Shown in pieces: positions 34,855 to 47,412 of a DNA stretch of 64,000 nt. The stretch covers positions 310,001-374,000 of the forward strand of contig JAIXMP010000019.1 of the NCBI GenBank assembly GCA_025677815.1, in the 5' to 3' direction. The stretch's first letter is position 1; every line of letters begins with the position of its first letter. This DNA is from Phascolomyces articulosus. Its lineage: Eukaryota > Mucoromycota > Mucoromycetes > Mucorales > Lichtheimiaceae. The notes beneath the pieces are model-generated. The model saw nothing but the letters and a program-made list of their open reading frames with translations, had not been told where the DNA came from and ran no database searches. A program made the position numbers and the translations under genes.

Positions 34855-36333
34855 GGTTGTTGTTTTTGTTTATTCGAATAGAATAGAATAGTAGTAGTGT
34901 AAAAAAAAATGTAAAAAGTAAAAGAGAAGGAGAAGAAAAGAAAGACAACAGATCCAAAGTGTTATAATATATATAGCTCCAGTAATAGTGAGATCCATGG
35001 ATATTTTCATTTAGATAGTAAAGTTATCGTTTTCATGCAATAATAATAGAACGAAACAAAACTCTCCTCTTTGATCCAAAATGAATGGGGAGAAGACGAG
35101 GGGGGAGAGGAGAATAATAAGATCGTTGTACTATGACTAGACGTAAGAGTAAAGAATAATGGGTTCCTGCCAAATAAAAAAAATAATGTACACTTTATTC
35201 CTCCTTCTTTTGCTGTGTAATCTCCATAAGAAGAGATGGAGTTATGGTCTAGATCAGTGCAAAAGAGAGAGAGAGATAATATCTTTGAATGGGGAAAGGG
35301 AGCACACCATGGTAGGTACAAAGTAGGTAGAAAGAAGGAGGGGTTTGTGAAGGAGACAAAGTACATAGATACATAGTAGTAGATACTAGTATATAAATAT
35401 GATAGATGGAGCATCATATTGAATAGTCTAATAATATAGTCGTTTCTTGATGTTCTTCTTTGGGAGTAATAGTAAATATATAGTGACGAGACTATTAGAT
35501 ATATATATATATATAATTGATTAACGATTAGAAGTGACAAGATTAGGAGGAAGAAGAAAGAGAAGGAGGGTGTTATTTCTATATCTCTCTCTATGTGTGT
35601 ATAGGAGTAGTAGGTATTCCATTATACTTGTAAGGAAGTTTGTACGCGCACAAAAAAAGAAGGATCTAATAATAAATAACCATCCACTCGGAAGTTATAT
35701 TTTCATGTAACTAGTTAAATTATAATCTCTTTCAAGATCCATTCTGGATATGATTTATTTTTGGATGATTCAATGAGAGAGAATGAGAAAAGGAAGTAGT
35801 GGAAGTGTGTGTTGCGAGAGGGAAATATATATATATATATACGTACAATAATAATAGTAATAATAGTAATAGTAATGATAATAAAAGAGTGGATGAAGTG
35901 CAAGGGACTATAACACAAAGATATATATAATAAGAAAAAAAAACAAGGAGGATCACAATACAAAATAATAGATGAAGAAGGGTATACAAAAAAAAAATAA
36001 AGTTAAGTGAGTTGTGAAAAAAAAATAAGAATAAGAAATAGTAGTAAATAAGAATAATAATAATAAAATAGTAAAGATGACGAAGAAGAAGAAGTATTAG
36101 AGTTTTACAAAAGTTTTATCCATAGACAAATAATAAATGATATTATCAAAAGGGCACATCCAAATGAATCGTACGATCGAACATCGTCGTTCTTCGTAAA
36201 GAAGAAGAAGAAAAAAAAACGGGTCTTGATTTCGGCAAAATCGTTTGTTATTTTCTCCCCTCACTCTCCTTAAATTTTCTTTTGGTTCTCTAAAGGATTT
36301 CCCTTTTTTGTTTTCTACTAAATATAAAAAGGT
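34855..36333. other. Intergenic, low-complexity DNA
   Basis: Purine-rich on the plus strand with microsatellite-like runs (for example 35500-35515 and 35826-35841). Minus-strand frames at 35007-35540 and 35715-35989 are made of low-complexity Ser/Leu/Ile/Tyr and were rejected. The right part is the 3' flank of the membrane protein gene. Confidence 0.6.
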
Positions 36334-37872
36334 TTAACCTTGAGAATGTCTTCGGGTCGGTAAAATGGGTGATTCAGGTAATGCATAAAGGGGTGGAGCA
36401 CTTGGTGTATAAGCCGGTGGAGGTAATTCGGGTGGATCCATTGGTGAATGATGATGATGAGAAGGATGATGGTGATGATGATGATGATGATGATGCTCAC
36501 AATGTGGACAAGCAGTGGACGTAGTAGACATTGTAGTAGGTGCTGTATTAGATGTAGAAGGTGGAGGAGGTGGACGTAAAGGTGTATGATTGTTTGTATG
36601 AATCGTTAAAGATGCATAGGGATCCGTCGTAGTAGTAGAGGAGGATGGTTTATCATCTGAACGATGATGACGATGTGTCTTTGGAGAAGAAGAAGATGAT
36701 GATGAAGAAGATGGAGGAGGTCGATGTGGAAGAGGATGATAATGACTACTACTTGTTCCTGGTATATGATTCAAAATAGAAATATCTTTTTGCGCATGAT
36801 CAGCAGCAGCATCCAATTCCTTGGCAGTGGGGGCTGAAGGTGCAGGTGCCGCGTTTTGAGAGGTAACCATGGAAATAATATTTCTTCGACGTGGTTGTTG
36901 ATCCTCCAAGAAAGAAGGTGCAGGAGGGGCTGAAGGGATAGGTCCATCTTGTCTTTCCATTGATACATCCAGCGTATCGTCATTATCATCGTTATGTCTT
37001 GGTCGTTGTCGTTGTTGACTTAATGCGGTATGATCGTCGTCATCATCATCGTCGTCGTCGTTTTGATAGTTATCATCATCATCGTTTGAACTAGACGTTC
37101 GTTGTTGTTGTAGTGTGTTTGATTTATTAGGATGCCTTTCATCATCTCTTAATTCAGCTTCTTCTAATTCTAATTCTCGTTGTTTTCGTTTTTTTACACG
37201 TAGCCGAGTAAATATAACAATGGTCGCCACCACAGCAATGGCACCTACACCACCTACAACGGATAAAATAGTCACCATGCGTTTTAATGCTGCTTGGTCT
37301 TGTTCTAATTGTTCAGCAATGGTATCATCGTCATTGGGATCTCCCACATTATTATTATTGTTGCCATTGGGATTATCTTGTTGCTGAGCATAAGTATCAT
37401 TGTCATGAACCACTCGATTGGGATCAGGACTAGGTGCAATAATAACTGTTGTAATATTCACAATGATGGTTTTACCCTGAGCATCTGTAGTAGTACTAGC
37501 GGGTTCACCTAATGTAGGTGAATTATTGGTTGGTTGTTGTTCAGGATGAGATGGTTCAGGTTCTTTTCCGGATGGGTCATTTTCTTTTTTTTCATCGGGG
37601 TAGTCGTCTTCGTCTCGTTTTTTTATTCGACTCGGTGTATTGGTAGGAATAGGTTGTAATATATTTTTCGGTAGTAATGGTGCTGGTATTGCTGGTGATG
37701 AAGTGGAAGAAGTAGAAGAAGAAAGAGATAGTTGACAAGGAGTAGTAACAGATGGTATTGGAGGTGAAGACAGACCTGCTGCTCTTACTATTGTTGCTGT
37801 TACTACTAAAACCAATGCACACGAGATAAAAACAAGTGATGATTTGTTTGAACAAAGGGCTTTTTTTCGCAT
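36334..37872 (-). CDS. Single-pass membrane protein with low-complexity tail and PY motif
   Basis: An intronless 512-residue protein with the layout of a type I surface protein; no family recognised. Seen: a signal peptide at about 1-31 (hydrophobic V-F-I-S-C-A-L-V-L-V-V, ending V-R-A), a Ser/Thr/Pro-rich extracellular part of about 165 residues with a K-K-R dibasic site near 84 and N-I-T/N-D-T glycosylation sites, one transmembrane helix near 200-222 (V-T-I-L-S-V-V-G-G-V-G-A-I-A-V-V), a basic stop-transfer R-L-R-V-K-K-R-K, then a disordered cytosolic tail with a run of Asp, a Ser run, a His run and P-P-P-A-Y, a PY motif of the kind bound by Rsp5/Nedd4 ubiquitin ligases. The architecture recalls fungal wall sensors (Mid2- or Wsc-like), but no WSC cysteine domain is present. 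Confidence 0.7.
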   Translation of the reverse strand: MRKKALCSNKSSLVFISCALVLVVTATIVRAAGLSSPPIPSVTTPCQLSLSSSTSSTSSPAIPAPLLPKNILQPIPTNTPSRIKKRDEDDYPDEKKENDPSGKEPEPSHPEQQPTNNSPTLGEPASTTTDAQGKTIIVNITTVIIAPSPDPNRVVHDNDTYAQQQDNPNGNNNNNVGDPNDDDTIAEQLEQDQAALKRMVTILSVVGGVGAIAVVATIVIFTRLRVKKRKQRELELEEAELRDDERHPNKSNTLQQQRTSSSNDDDDNYQNDDDDDDDDDHTALSQQRQRPRHNDDNDDTLDVSMERQDGPIPSAPPAPSFLEDQQPRRRNIISMVTSQNAAPAPSAPTAKELDAAADHAQKDISILNHIPGTSSSHYHPLPHRPPPSSSSSSSSSPKTHRHHRSDDKPSSSTTTTDPYASLTIHTNNHTPLRPPPPPSTSNTAPTTMSTTSTACPHCEHHHHHHHHHHPSHHHHSPMDPPELPPPAYTPSAPPLYALPESPILPTRRHSQG

Positions 37873-38969
37873 GTAAAAATAATAGGGAAAAGGGGTGATT
37901 ATTTTATAAGAAGGAGAAAGAGAGAGAGAGTAAATAATAATAATAATAATAATAATAAAAGCGTTGAGTTTTTGTAGCTGTAATACTAGTAGTATTAATT
38001 ACGTGAGTGTGAGTAAAAAATAAAGGAGGGAAAAGGGAAGAGGAAGAAATACACGAAAAAAAGGAGAAAAAAAGAAACACCAAAAATGGTTTCGTTTAGT
38101 TGATTGAAATAAATCTGGAAAATCCCTGGTAATATACAAATCAACCCATTCACTCGCGCTCACTCACTCACTCACGCTCACTCGTACTCACTTTTATGAC
38201 TATATCGAATGGCAGTTCATCAGTATATATAAAAAAGTCATAGCTCATTTTAATTTGATTGGATAATATCTTTATTACTATATTCGCCCACTGTTGTTGT
38301 CTTTCTGTTTTTTCTCTTATCCTCCTATACCCATCGCATCATTCTAATACTTTATATATCATCCTACTTCATTATAACAATTAAGAAGGAAGGTTTCCAT
38401 CGATCCATACCTTAATGATTGTTAAACCCCCAATGTATATAACATATATTTTGATTGTATTATAAATTTTGTACTACCTTCAAAAAAAAAGATGTATCAC
38501 TAGTAACCCCATGTGGCTTCTGCAGTTTTCATATATACATTATTGAAACACACACACATCCTCCTTTCATTGATTATCATAATAATAATAAAAATGATAT
38601 AGAATGAAAAAGAAAAGTTCTTTTTTAAAAAGAATGAATCACCAATAATAGAATAATAGTCATAAGATTGGAACCTGAACAAAGCACATCTGGTTTTACT
38701 TGTTTAAAAGGAAAACAGAACAAATGAAAAACGAGAAAGGTGGCGGGTTGGAAAAGAATTAGCAGTCAAACATAATAAATCATATTAACAACAGTTGAGA
38801 TGTGCAATTCCATTCGTTTAATCGCTACTTGAAAGTGAAAAGAAAAAAAAATATTTTTTTGAAGCTGAATTCATTTAAAGAGAGAGAGAAGGTACAATCC
38901 ACACTTGTTCTTCCTCTTCTTCCTTCTCTCCACCTTTAACTTTTTTTTTCTTCTTTTCAAGTTACCGTC
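37873..38969. other. Divergent promoter region (membrane protein / SSB)
   Basis: Contains a CTCACTCA-type repeat (about 38152-38186), an ATA microsatellite (37935-37958) and, just before 38970, a long pyrimidine tract typical of highly expressed fungal genes. No gene; a minus-strand 60-codon frame at 38500 was judged noise. Confidence 0.55.
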
Positions 38970-41231
38970 ATGTCTGTTGAATACGAAGGTGCCATTGGTA
39001 TCGATTTGGGTACTACGTAAGTTTATTATTCTTTATTTTTATGAATGATCCTTTTTTTTTCTTTTGTATATCATGATGATATATGATCATTACCCATACC
39101 CATCCATCCTTAATACAGGAACAAACAGTGAAAATTAATTCAATTTATAATAAATATATATAGCTACTCCTGTGTTGGTGTCTGGGAATCCGAACGTGTT
39201 GAAATCATTGCCAACGAACAAGGTAACCGTACTACTCCTTCGTACGTTGCTTTCTCTGAAACCGAACGTTTGATCGGTGATGCTGCAAAGAACCAAGCTG
39301 CCATGAACCCCAAGAACACTGTCTTCGATGCCAAGCGTCTCATCGGTCGTCGTTTCGATGACCCTGAAGTCAAGGCTGATATGGTCAACTGGCCCTTCAC
39401 TCTTATCGATGACGGTAACGGTAACCCCAAGGTTGAGGTTCAATCTGAAGGTGAAACCAAGAGCTTCACTCCTCAAGGTAAAATAATCTTTTTTTTTTAC
39501 AAATTTTTTTAGCTGTTCATCAAAAAAAACAATTTTTTGTAAAATTTTTTTTTCTGGTGTTGCTGCTTGTTTTTTTGTTGGTTGTGTTGGAGTTGAATTT
39601 CGGAACGGAGTTTTTTGTTTGGGATAGTGAAAAAGAAAAAAACAAAACAAAAAAATTAGGATGGGGAAAAAAAAGAAGTAAAGGTACTTCTTTATGAAAG
39701 ATGGATAATTAACTGGAATGAAATCAATATAGAAATCTCTTCCATGGTCTTGATCAAGATGAAGGAAATTGCTGAAGCTAAGCTTGGCAAGAAGGTCTCC
39801 AAGGCCGTTGTCACTGTCCCTGCTTACTTCAATGATTCTCAACGTCAAGCTACCAAGGATGCCGGTACCATTGCTGGTTTGGATGTTCTCCGTATCATCA
39901 ACGAACCCACTGCTGCCGCCATTGCTTACGGTTTGGATGCCAATGACAAGAAGGAAAAGAATGTCTTGATTTTCGATTTGGGTGGTGGTACCTTTGATGT
40001 CTCTCTTTTGACAATCTCTGGTGGTGTCTTCGCTGTCAAGGCTACTGCTGGTAACACTCACTTGGGTGGTGAAGATTTCGATAACACCCTTGTCAACCAT
40101 TTCGTTACTGAAATCAAGCGTAAGCACAAGAAGGATATCTCTGGTGATGCTCGTGCTCTCCGTCGTCTCCGTTCCGCTTCCGAACGTGCTAAGCGTACCT
40201 TGTCTTCCTTGACCCAAACCACCGTCGAAGTTGACTCTTTGTTCGAAGGTGTTGATTTCCAATCTAACATTACCCGTGCTAAGTTTGAAGAAATCAACTC
40301 TACTCACTTCAACAACACTGTCGAACCCGTCGAACGTGTCTTGAAGGATGCCAAGATCGACAAGAAGCTTATTGATGAAGTTGTCCTTGTCGGTGGTTCC
40401 ACCCGTATCCCTAAGATCCAATCTTTGTTGTCTGATCTTTTCGATGGTAAGGAATTGAACAAGTCCATCAACCCTGATGAAGCTGTCGCTTACGGTGCTG
40501 CCGTCCAAGCTGCTGTCTTGACCAACCAAGCCGGTAACGAAAAGACTCAAGATCTTTTGTTGTTGGACGTTGTCCCTCTTTCCCTTGGTGTTGAAATGCA
40601 AGGTGGTATCATGGCTGTTGTCGTTCCCCGTAACACCCCTATCCCTTGCCAAAAGTCCAAGGTCTTCACCACCTCCGGTGATAACCAAACTACCGTCACT
40701 TTCCCTGTCTACGAAGGTGAACGTTTGATGACCAAGGAAAACAACATGTTGGGTGAATTCTCTTTGAACGGTCTTGTCCCCGCTCCCCGTGGTACTCCTG
40801 AGTTGTTGTGTACTTTCGATTTGGATGCCAACGGTATCTTGAAGGTCACTGCTCAAGATAAGACCACCGGTCGCAAGGCTGATGTCACCATCTCCAACTC
40901 TACTCGTCTCTCTGCTGCTGATATTGACCGTATGGTTGAAGATGCTGCCAAGAACGCTGAATCTGACAAGCAACGTGAAGCCGTTGTTCAAGCCAAGCAA
41001 GATTTGGAATCTTACGTCTACCAAGTTGAAAACAACATCTCCGACCCTAACGTCTCCATGAAGTTGCGTCGTGGTGATCGTGAATCCATTGAAACTGCTT
41101 TGGCTGAAGCTATGGAATTCATGGATATCTCTGCTGAAGATGCTTCCGTTGATGATATCAAGGGTGCTCAAACCAAGTTGAAGCGTGCTGCCACCCGTGC
41201 TTTCGCTCACGTCTACTCTACCCGTCGTTAA
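38970..41231 (+). CDS. SSB1: Ribosome-associated Hsp70 chaperone (Ssb type)
   Basis: Cytosolic Hsp70 of the fungal Ssb class, which binds nascent chains at the ribosome. Exons 38970-39016, 39164-39477 and 39733-41231 encode 619 residues; the family length is about 613. Seen: [11 protein letters not shown] (ATP phosphate loop), [37 protein letters not shown] and the linker region [12 protein letters not shown]. The Ssb type rests on [20 protein letters not shown] and the absence of a C-terminal E-E-V-D. Codon use is far more GC-ended and uniform than anywhere else in the window, as expected of a very highly expressed gene. The exon 1 intron follows G-T-T directly. A 691-codon antisense open frame is a by-product of this codon bias. 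Confidence 0.97.
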
Positions 41232-41653
41232 AAAAGAGAAAGCTCTTCTTTTTTATAACCCCCCAACATACAACAATAATAACAACCTCTCAAAAAGCTT
41301 CTTTTTCTTCCTTTTTTCTTCATGATCCTTAATTTTTTTTTACACAACAAAAATTTTCATCTTCTTTTGCATATTTCCTTCTTTTACCGAATTTCTTTTC
41401 TATAATTATCTTTTTTATATAAAGCTTTTTTATATTTTGCATCTTTGGAAACTTGTATAAAAAAAACAATTCTTTCTCTTCACTTTTATTTCCCTTAAAA
41501 ATCATTTTTTTTGTTTTTTTGTGTTGTGTATAAATAGATTAAAAAAAAGTTTTAGTTTCTAATTTAAAAAAAAAAGTTGTTCTTTTTGTTCAAAGTCTAT
41601 ATAATTTTACAAAGTACATGTGCATTGATCTGAAGCTGTTCATTGGTTTATTC
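41232..41653. other. Convergent 3' region of SSB and TRM9
   Basis: T-rich, both 3' flanks; no gene. Confidence 0.6.
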
Positions 41654-42611
41654 TTACTGTTTAGTGGCAATGATATAATGATTATCTCGATCATAACCTG
41701 AAGTTTCTATCGTTACGGATGATAAGCTATCAAATAACCCATCCAATTCTCCCTTTTGAAATAAATGATAATATCGGTTATATACTTGTCCAGTTGATTT
41801 CAACATCCATGGAACAAATACATCTTGTTTTCCAGGTTCAAAGTTTCTTTTGCTAAATTTCGTTTGTTCTAATGCCCATACAAAGATTAGAATCTTTCCA
41901 CCTGGTCGAATAATTCGTAATAATTCTTGAATCGCTTCTTTTCTTCTCTCTGGTGTTGAAAAATGATGAATCACTGCAATCGACACTGCAAAATCCTATG
42001 TCCAAATATTACACTTCTTTAGTTTCCCTTTTTTAATATCTTTTTCCCTCGTCCATTCGATATACCTTACCAAAGAATTATCACGATAAGGTAAGTTTAA
42101 TCCATCCGCTACCATTCCTTCAAATCCACGTTTATGTACAATTTCAATCAAATTGGCACTCCTAAATATGAGTTATATATTGTTCAGCTTATCCTCTCTA
42201 TATATCTTCCATATATCTTCCATAGACCAAAAAAAAAAAGCTTGAATTTACCGATCAGAACCGAGCATTAAAATATTTGGATTCACACCAATGTATTTAC
42301 CATTACCACATCCAACATCAGCTCCTAAACTTCCTGTCGGTAATCCATTTAAAAACGTTTCTACTACTGGCCAGGGCTATTTATTTTTTATTGACCGAGT
42401 GAATATACATATTCCTAAGCAAATAATACGCGATGGAATATAGATCGACTCTTTTTACCTTATAACGTGTTTCACTAAAATGAGACGCGATCTCTTGGTA
42501 TACTTGATGGACATTGGCTTCTTCATATTGTTCTTCATCTTTATTGGGTGTTTCTACTGCAATCGGTTGTGGTTTTTCCACTTTATTATTATCACTACTA
42601 TGGCTTGCCAT
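41654..42611 (-). CDS. TRM9: tRNA uridine-34 methyltransferase Trm9
   Basis: SAM-dependent methyltransferase completing mcm5U in the tRNA wobble position (with Trm112 in yeast). Exons (minus) 42611-42459, 42376-42252, 42161-42071 and 41995-41654; phases agree; 236 residues. Seen: H-Q-V-Y-Q-E-I-A-S-H-F-S-E-T-R-Y-K, then P-W-P-V-V, the SAM motif G-A-D-V-G-C-G-N-G-K-Y, N-P-N-I-L-M-L-G-S-D-R-S, A-D-G-L-N-L-P, S-I-A-V-I-H-H-F-S-T, W-A-L-E-Q, Q-D-V-F-V-P-W and R-Y-Y-H-L-F. These match yeast Trm9 segment by segment. The low-complexity insert of the yeast protein between V-P-W and Y-Y-H is absent, so this is the short form. The N-terminus has a variable 28-residue extension. Confidence 0.95.
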
Positions 42612-42647
42612 TGCGTAAGGGAAAAAAATAATCAATCAAGAAAAAAA

Positions 42648-42678
<31 letters not shown>

Positions 42679-42728
42679 TTGCGGAAAGTCAAAAAAAAGA
42701 GAGGACGATTTTATTTTTCTTTTTGTTC

Positions 42729-43028
42729 TTATTCTTGATGAGAGGAAGAAGTACTTGTAGAAGAAGATTTGTCATGCCATGACTTGATTCTTTGTTCGTC
42801 ACCAGGTCGCATCCAAGTGCCTTGGGTCTCACTTTTTTTATTCGAGAATGACATCGTGTTAACTGAGTCGTTCTTGTTTTGGTGACATTTATGAAAAAAA
42901 AAAAACAAAAAGGAGGAGGTGGGGACTTACGCTTGGTATTCTTTTAATAATGGTTGAAAAACGTAAACACCAGTACCAACACCAATGCCAACAGCAAGTA
43001 AGACATTGACCATTCGACCTGACAACAT
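42729..43028 (-). CDS. Small single-span protein, probably mitochondrial
   Basis: A 66-residue protein from two exons, 43028-42931 and 42831-42729 (minus), intron in phase 2. Residues 1-25 combine a positively charged start (M-L-S-G-R-M) with one hydrophobic span (V-L-L-A-V-G-I-G-V-G-T-G-V-Y-V-F), followed by P-L-L-K-E-Y-Q-A, T-W-M-R-P-G-D-E and a Ser-rich end. The composition is that of tiny inner-membrane proteins; I cannot name the family. The spliced frame is supported by exact phase match and GT-AG sites. Its start lies 196 bp from the divergent SMP/C2 gene, so the two probably share a promoter region. Confidence 0.6.
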
Positions 43029-43223
43029 TTTTTTTCCTGTGTGTGATATAAACTTTGGTGGAAATAGGGTTTTGAAGGAAAATTAAATGGGTGACAAGGG
43101 GTTTTATAATATAAAAAGAAAGGATCCAAATAAGGAAAGGGTCACGTCAAAGTGAAATATAAAAAAAAAACTTGCATAAAAAATATACTTTTACTTTTTT
43201 TTTACCTATAATAAAAACAAAAG

Positions 43224-44640
43224 ATGGCTGTAGCGTCAACAACCACACCAACCACTCCATTACCTGATACAAATACCTTGAACTCTGCAGATGTTGCTGC
43301 AGAATCTATGTGGAAACATCAACAAGAAAAAAGTCCCAATATGAAAAACTTGAATAATAATCCTTTTCAAAAGAAAAAATCAACAGCAACAGCAACTACG
43401 GATCAGAATCAAGAAGGATTTCAACAAGGTTATTATACCTTGAATAGAAGCCATGAAAGACTCTTTCTAATGATAACAAAAAAAATATTTATATCATTCT
43501 TTATAGAACCACCATTTGTAGCTGATAATCGAGCACCCAGTATCCGTCGTCGTAGTAGTATAAATGCATTTCATAATCGAATGAAAAGTAGTGTGGGCTA
43601 CATTTTACCTAACCAAGTCACTTCTTTACCTGGCAACGTATTAAATGTAGCAGGTGCTGTTTCAGGCAATGTCCTCAATGCTGCTGGACAAGTTAGTCAA
43701 TTACCTGGCAATGTCTTTCACACATTTACCGATGCTTTGGGACGTAATCGATCATCGATAGACGATGGAACATCGAAATATACAATGGAAGATGAAGACG
43801 TTATACCATCTAAATGTTTCAAATTACGATTTCCACAACCTTTGCGACCGGCAAGACCTAATCAATTGATCAAAGGATTGGAGTTAAATGCATTAAAATA
43901 TTTGGTCATTTCTTGTCTCGTGTGTTATTTCTTGGGTCGTTGTCATTTTAGTTATTTTTTTGGTTTCGTGTCGATCTTGATGGGTCTCTTGGCTTATTGG
44001 ATGCTAGGAACAGAAACAAAGCAAGGATTGGATTGGCAATTGGAAAAGCAACAAGGATCGAAAACGGTATGTGGTCATCATCAGAATGAACTTAATAGAA
44101 TGAAAATATCTTTTTACAAAAGCAGGCAATCATGTATAAACTTATTTCTATTTTTCAAAAACTACATATATATATAGTTGTATGATACGCGAGGAGAAAC
44201 GGTGGAATGGATGAATTTCTTTTTGCAAAAGATTTGGCGTAGCATCGATCCAAATATATTTATTTGTGTAGAAGACATTCTTGAAGATACGTTAGCTAGT
44301 CTGGCTCCTGCTGTCATTGTAAGTTTGGAATAAGAACAGAGTGGATAGGATAAATGGACTAAAAACCAAAAAAAAAAAACATCTACTTTTGATATATAGA
44401 ATGCTGTTAAAGTAACTGATCTTGACATCGGTGTCAATGCCCCTCGGATACAAAAGTAAGCCTGTTTTTTTTTATGAAGCAATAATTCACTCTCAAATAG
44501 AAATATACTAAAATGACAAGGATTAATATAAAAAAGGATACGTATCTTTCCACCTTTACCAGGTCAACCTGATGAATCCATGGTAACATATAACAAATGC
44601 TATATTTTTATAACCCAAAGACAACAATAAGATGGTATAA

Positions 44641-44679
<39 letters not shown>

Positions 44680-47412
44680 TATAATATAGTTTGGTGAAGC
44701 ATCCTTTCTTTTCCAATCAAAACCTGTAGGTTCTTCTTCAAGTGGAGTGAAGAAAAGTACAAGCACACCTCCTGGTATCGCAATTCGGTTTAAAACGGGA
44801 TTGAAAGCGCCAATTGATGTCAAGGCCGAATTACTCAAAGTACGCGGTAAACTACGATTTAAAATTTTGACATCCCCTGATATGCCCTTTGTTTCCAAGG
44901 TGACCATATCCTTTGTCAATGTACCTAAAGTAGAAACCAATGTGATGCCTGTATCAAAACATATGAACGTGATGAAGGTATATTCTCTATCTTCTCTCTC
45001 TCTCTTTTTTTTTTTGTGTGTATGCGAGCCAATTTCCTGGAATAAATAATATAACATTTGTGGATGTAATCCTTTTTTTCCCTTATTATTATTGTTATAG
45101 TTACCCATGATGAAAACATTAGTGAACGAAGCCGTCAAACTTGGATTTGCAGGCCTGGTGGATCCTAAATCCATGACATTGGATATTAAAGAATTAATCG
45201 GTGCTGCATCTCAAGATACTTCAGCTATTGGTGTTGTCAAAGTTGAAGTGCGTCAAGCGAAACGAAATGCAACTATTAATTTACAAGATATGAAAGACGC
45301 TTTTGCAACCATTTCATCGAGTGCTGTTGATAGTAAAAGGGTTGTTAGTACTCGGGTTTTGACAAATGATGAGGATCCTCGATGGAATGAAAATTTATAT
45401 ATACTCGTTCATCAAGGTAGGTAGCAGTATATGTATGGTTGACACTAGAGAGAACGGTAGTTTATATATCTTCTTTCTATCTAAATAGATGAAATTCTCA
45501 ATGACACGACCATTGACCTTAAAGTATGGGATGCCGATAAAGTAAAACCAGATGATGCATGGGGTACTACTTCAGTTTCTGTCAAAGATATTGTATTGGG
45601 TAAAATCGACACGTTGGGTTACGTGAGTGATTGGTGTAAACAAGAACGTGTTGTTTTTGATGGGTAAAGTTTTTTTATATCACTTTCAATTTATATACAA
45701 TATATGAAATATATAGCCAACACTGATACCATATGTATAATAGGTGGGCACCTTTGGATGGTAAACCCAGTTTGGAAGAATCAGAAATTCAATTAGATTT
45801 CCGTATGACCTTTCACCCAAAATACATTGCACCTCCAGCTCCCAGTTTAATGACAGCGTTGGAAAAGGGTACAAAGACAGCAGAACAAGAAGCATTGGAA
45901 GAGGAAACATGGAATCCAATTCATAAAAGTGGTATTTTATCGATTCAAGTATCTGAAGGTGCTGAATTAGAAATTGGTGATCCAGAAATGCTCACAGCTG
46001 ATGAATTCAAGCATCCTTATAGCCCCAATAAAATTGTTAACCCTTATGCTGTCATTTATTTAAATGATACCAAGATATATGAGACGCGCGCCAAGTTACG
46101 AAATCCATCCCCGGTAAATATACTATTTATATATTAATAGAAGATGAGATTGGATGGGAAGAACGATATAACAGTTTTCTCCTATAAATAACTGACAAAA
46201 TGTTTTGCCTAGCACTGGGATGCCGAATGTGAACAACTCGTCAAAGATTACGATACAGCCTTCTTGCGTGTGTCTGTCAAAACATCCATGGATTTAGAAC
46301 ATGATCCTGTACTGGGTACTCGAGTATTCTATTTAAAGGATATATTCGTAGACCAACAAGATAAATTCAAAGAAGCCGAACGATGGGTTGCTTTGGCCAA
46401 TGGTATTGGCTTCGGTAAAGTTTTATTAAACTTGAAATATAAACCCGTCAAACTCTCATTACCTCGTGAATTACGTGGTTCAGATGTGGGCACCATGATC
46501 ATTGATCGAGTTGAATTAACAGATCTCAAACCCCCTTTTTCTTCTCATCATACCCGTTCTACCAAGGCTACCTTGTCGTTGAATATTGATCCTATTATTC
46601 TCAAACGTCTCAAGAGTCGTGATTTTACTTGTCATTCTTGTGATAGTAACGAGCAACAATATATATCAGGAGAAACAGCTGATGATGAACACCACGGTAC
46701 CATGATGAGTCATCAGAGTTCAACATCAACCATTGTTTGGCAAAGAACGCGTCCTTTGTATTTCCCGTTGACAATGCGATATCGTACTGCTCTTTGTATC
46801 CACGTCCAACAAGGAAATCTTTACACCAGCAAAGCGATGGGTCGTCTTTGGTTGAAAACAGTGTGTGATGGAACATGGCAAGAAGCCACGTTGGGTCTTT
46901 ATGATCCACCCAAAGGAGACGATGGTAACAAGAACGAAGATGACTGGAGTCCTGTCGATAATCAATATGGTCAAGTTATTGTTCGATTCAAAATTGTTCC
47001 TGGTTATTCTCCTGTGCATAGTCATTTACGTTCTTTCCAAATGGATATGTTGGGTGCGGATCCATTCCATGATAATGCTTTAAAAAACAAAGTTGAACAA
47101 TGGATCCAAGAGGAACGTGATCAAGAACAAGATGAAATCCAAAGGCAACAAAAAGAAATGGAATGGCAACAAGAAAGAAGAGAATCACATATGACAGAAG
47201 TATCTGAAGTCTATGGCGATGAAGATCAAGAGGCGGATAAAGAATTTTTGGAGGATTTGGAAAAGTTCAAGACTAAGAATAAAAAGATTCCTCCCTTTTT
47301 TGTGCTGCGTAAATTATCAAGAGGCACTGATTTTGTACGGCATCGGATACAAACTGTTCGTGAAGGTTTTAATTCAGATAATCGTGCCAGTCGTGCTGTC
47401 ATCAAAGAGTAA
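43224..47412 (+). CDS. Tricalbin/extended-synaptotagmin-like SMP-C2 protein
   Basis: ER-plasma membrane tethering and lipid-transfer protein. Exons 43224-43428, 43507-44066, 44178-44318, 44400-44455, 44537-44582, 44690-44977, 45101-45416, 45489-45663, 45744-46113 and 46213-47412 give 1118 residues with consistent phases. Seen: a polar N-terminus with internal repeats of L-P-G-N-V around 130-165, a hydrophobic hairpin near 225-260, an SMP domain (E-W-M-N-F-F-L-Q-K-I-W to about 435, including G-K-L-R-F-K-I), then C2-like regions (N-E-N-L-Y-I-L-V-H, L-K-V-W-D-A-D-K; N-P-Y-A-V-I-Y-L-N-D, H-W-D-A-E-C), and an acidic coiled tail with E-R-D-Q-E-Q-D-E. Compared with yeast tricalbins the C2 part is reduced and diverged, and Ca2+-binding Asp sets are incomplete. 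The first intron (43429-43506) has the unusual donor GTTATT and no stop in frame, so it might be retained. Confidence 0.85.

Noticed and set aside
35007..35540. 177-codon minus-strand open frame
   Set aside because: Ser/Tyr/Leu/Phe low complexity from purine-rich repeats; no domain or promoter seen.
39135..41210. 691-codon open frame antisense to the Hsp70 gene
   Set aside because: It is a by-product of the strong codon bias of SSB1; it reads as low-complexity Ser/Thr/Gly/Val and has no domain.
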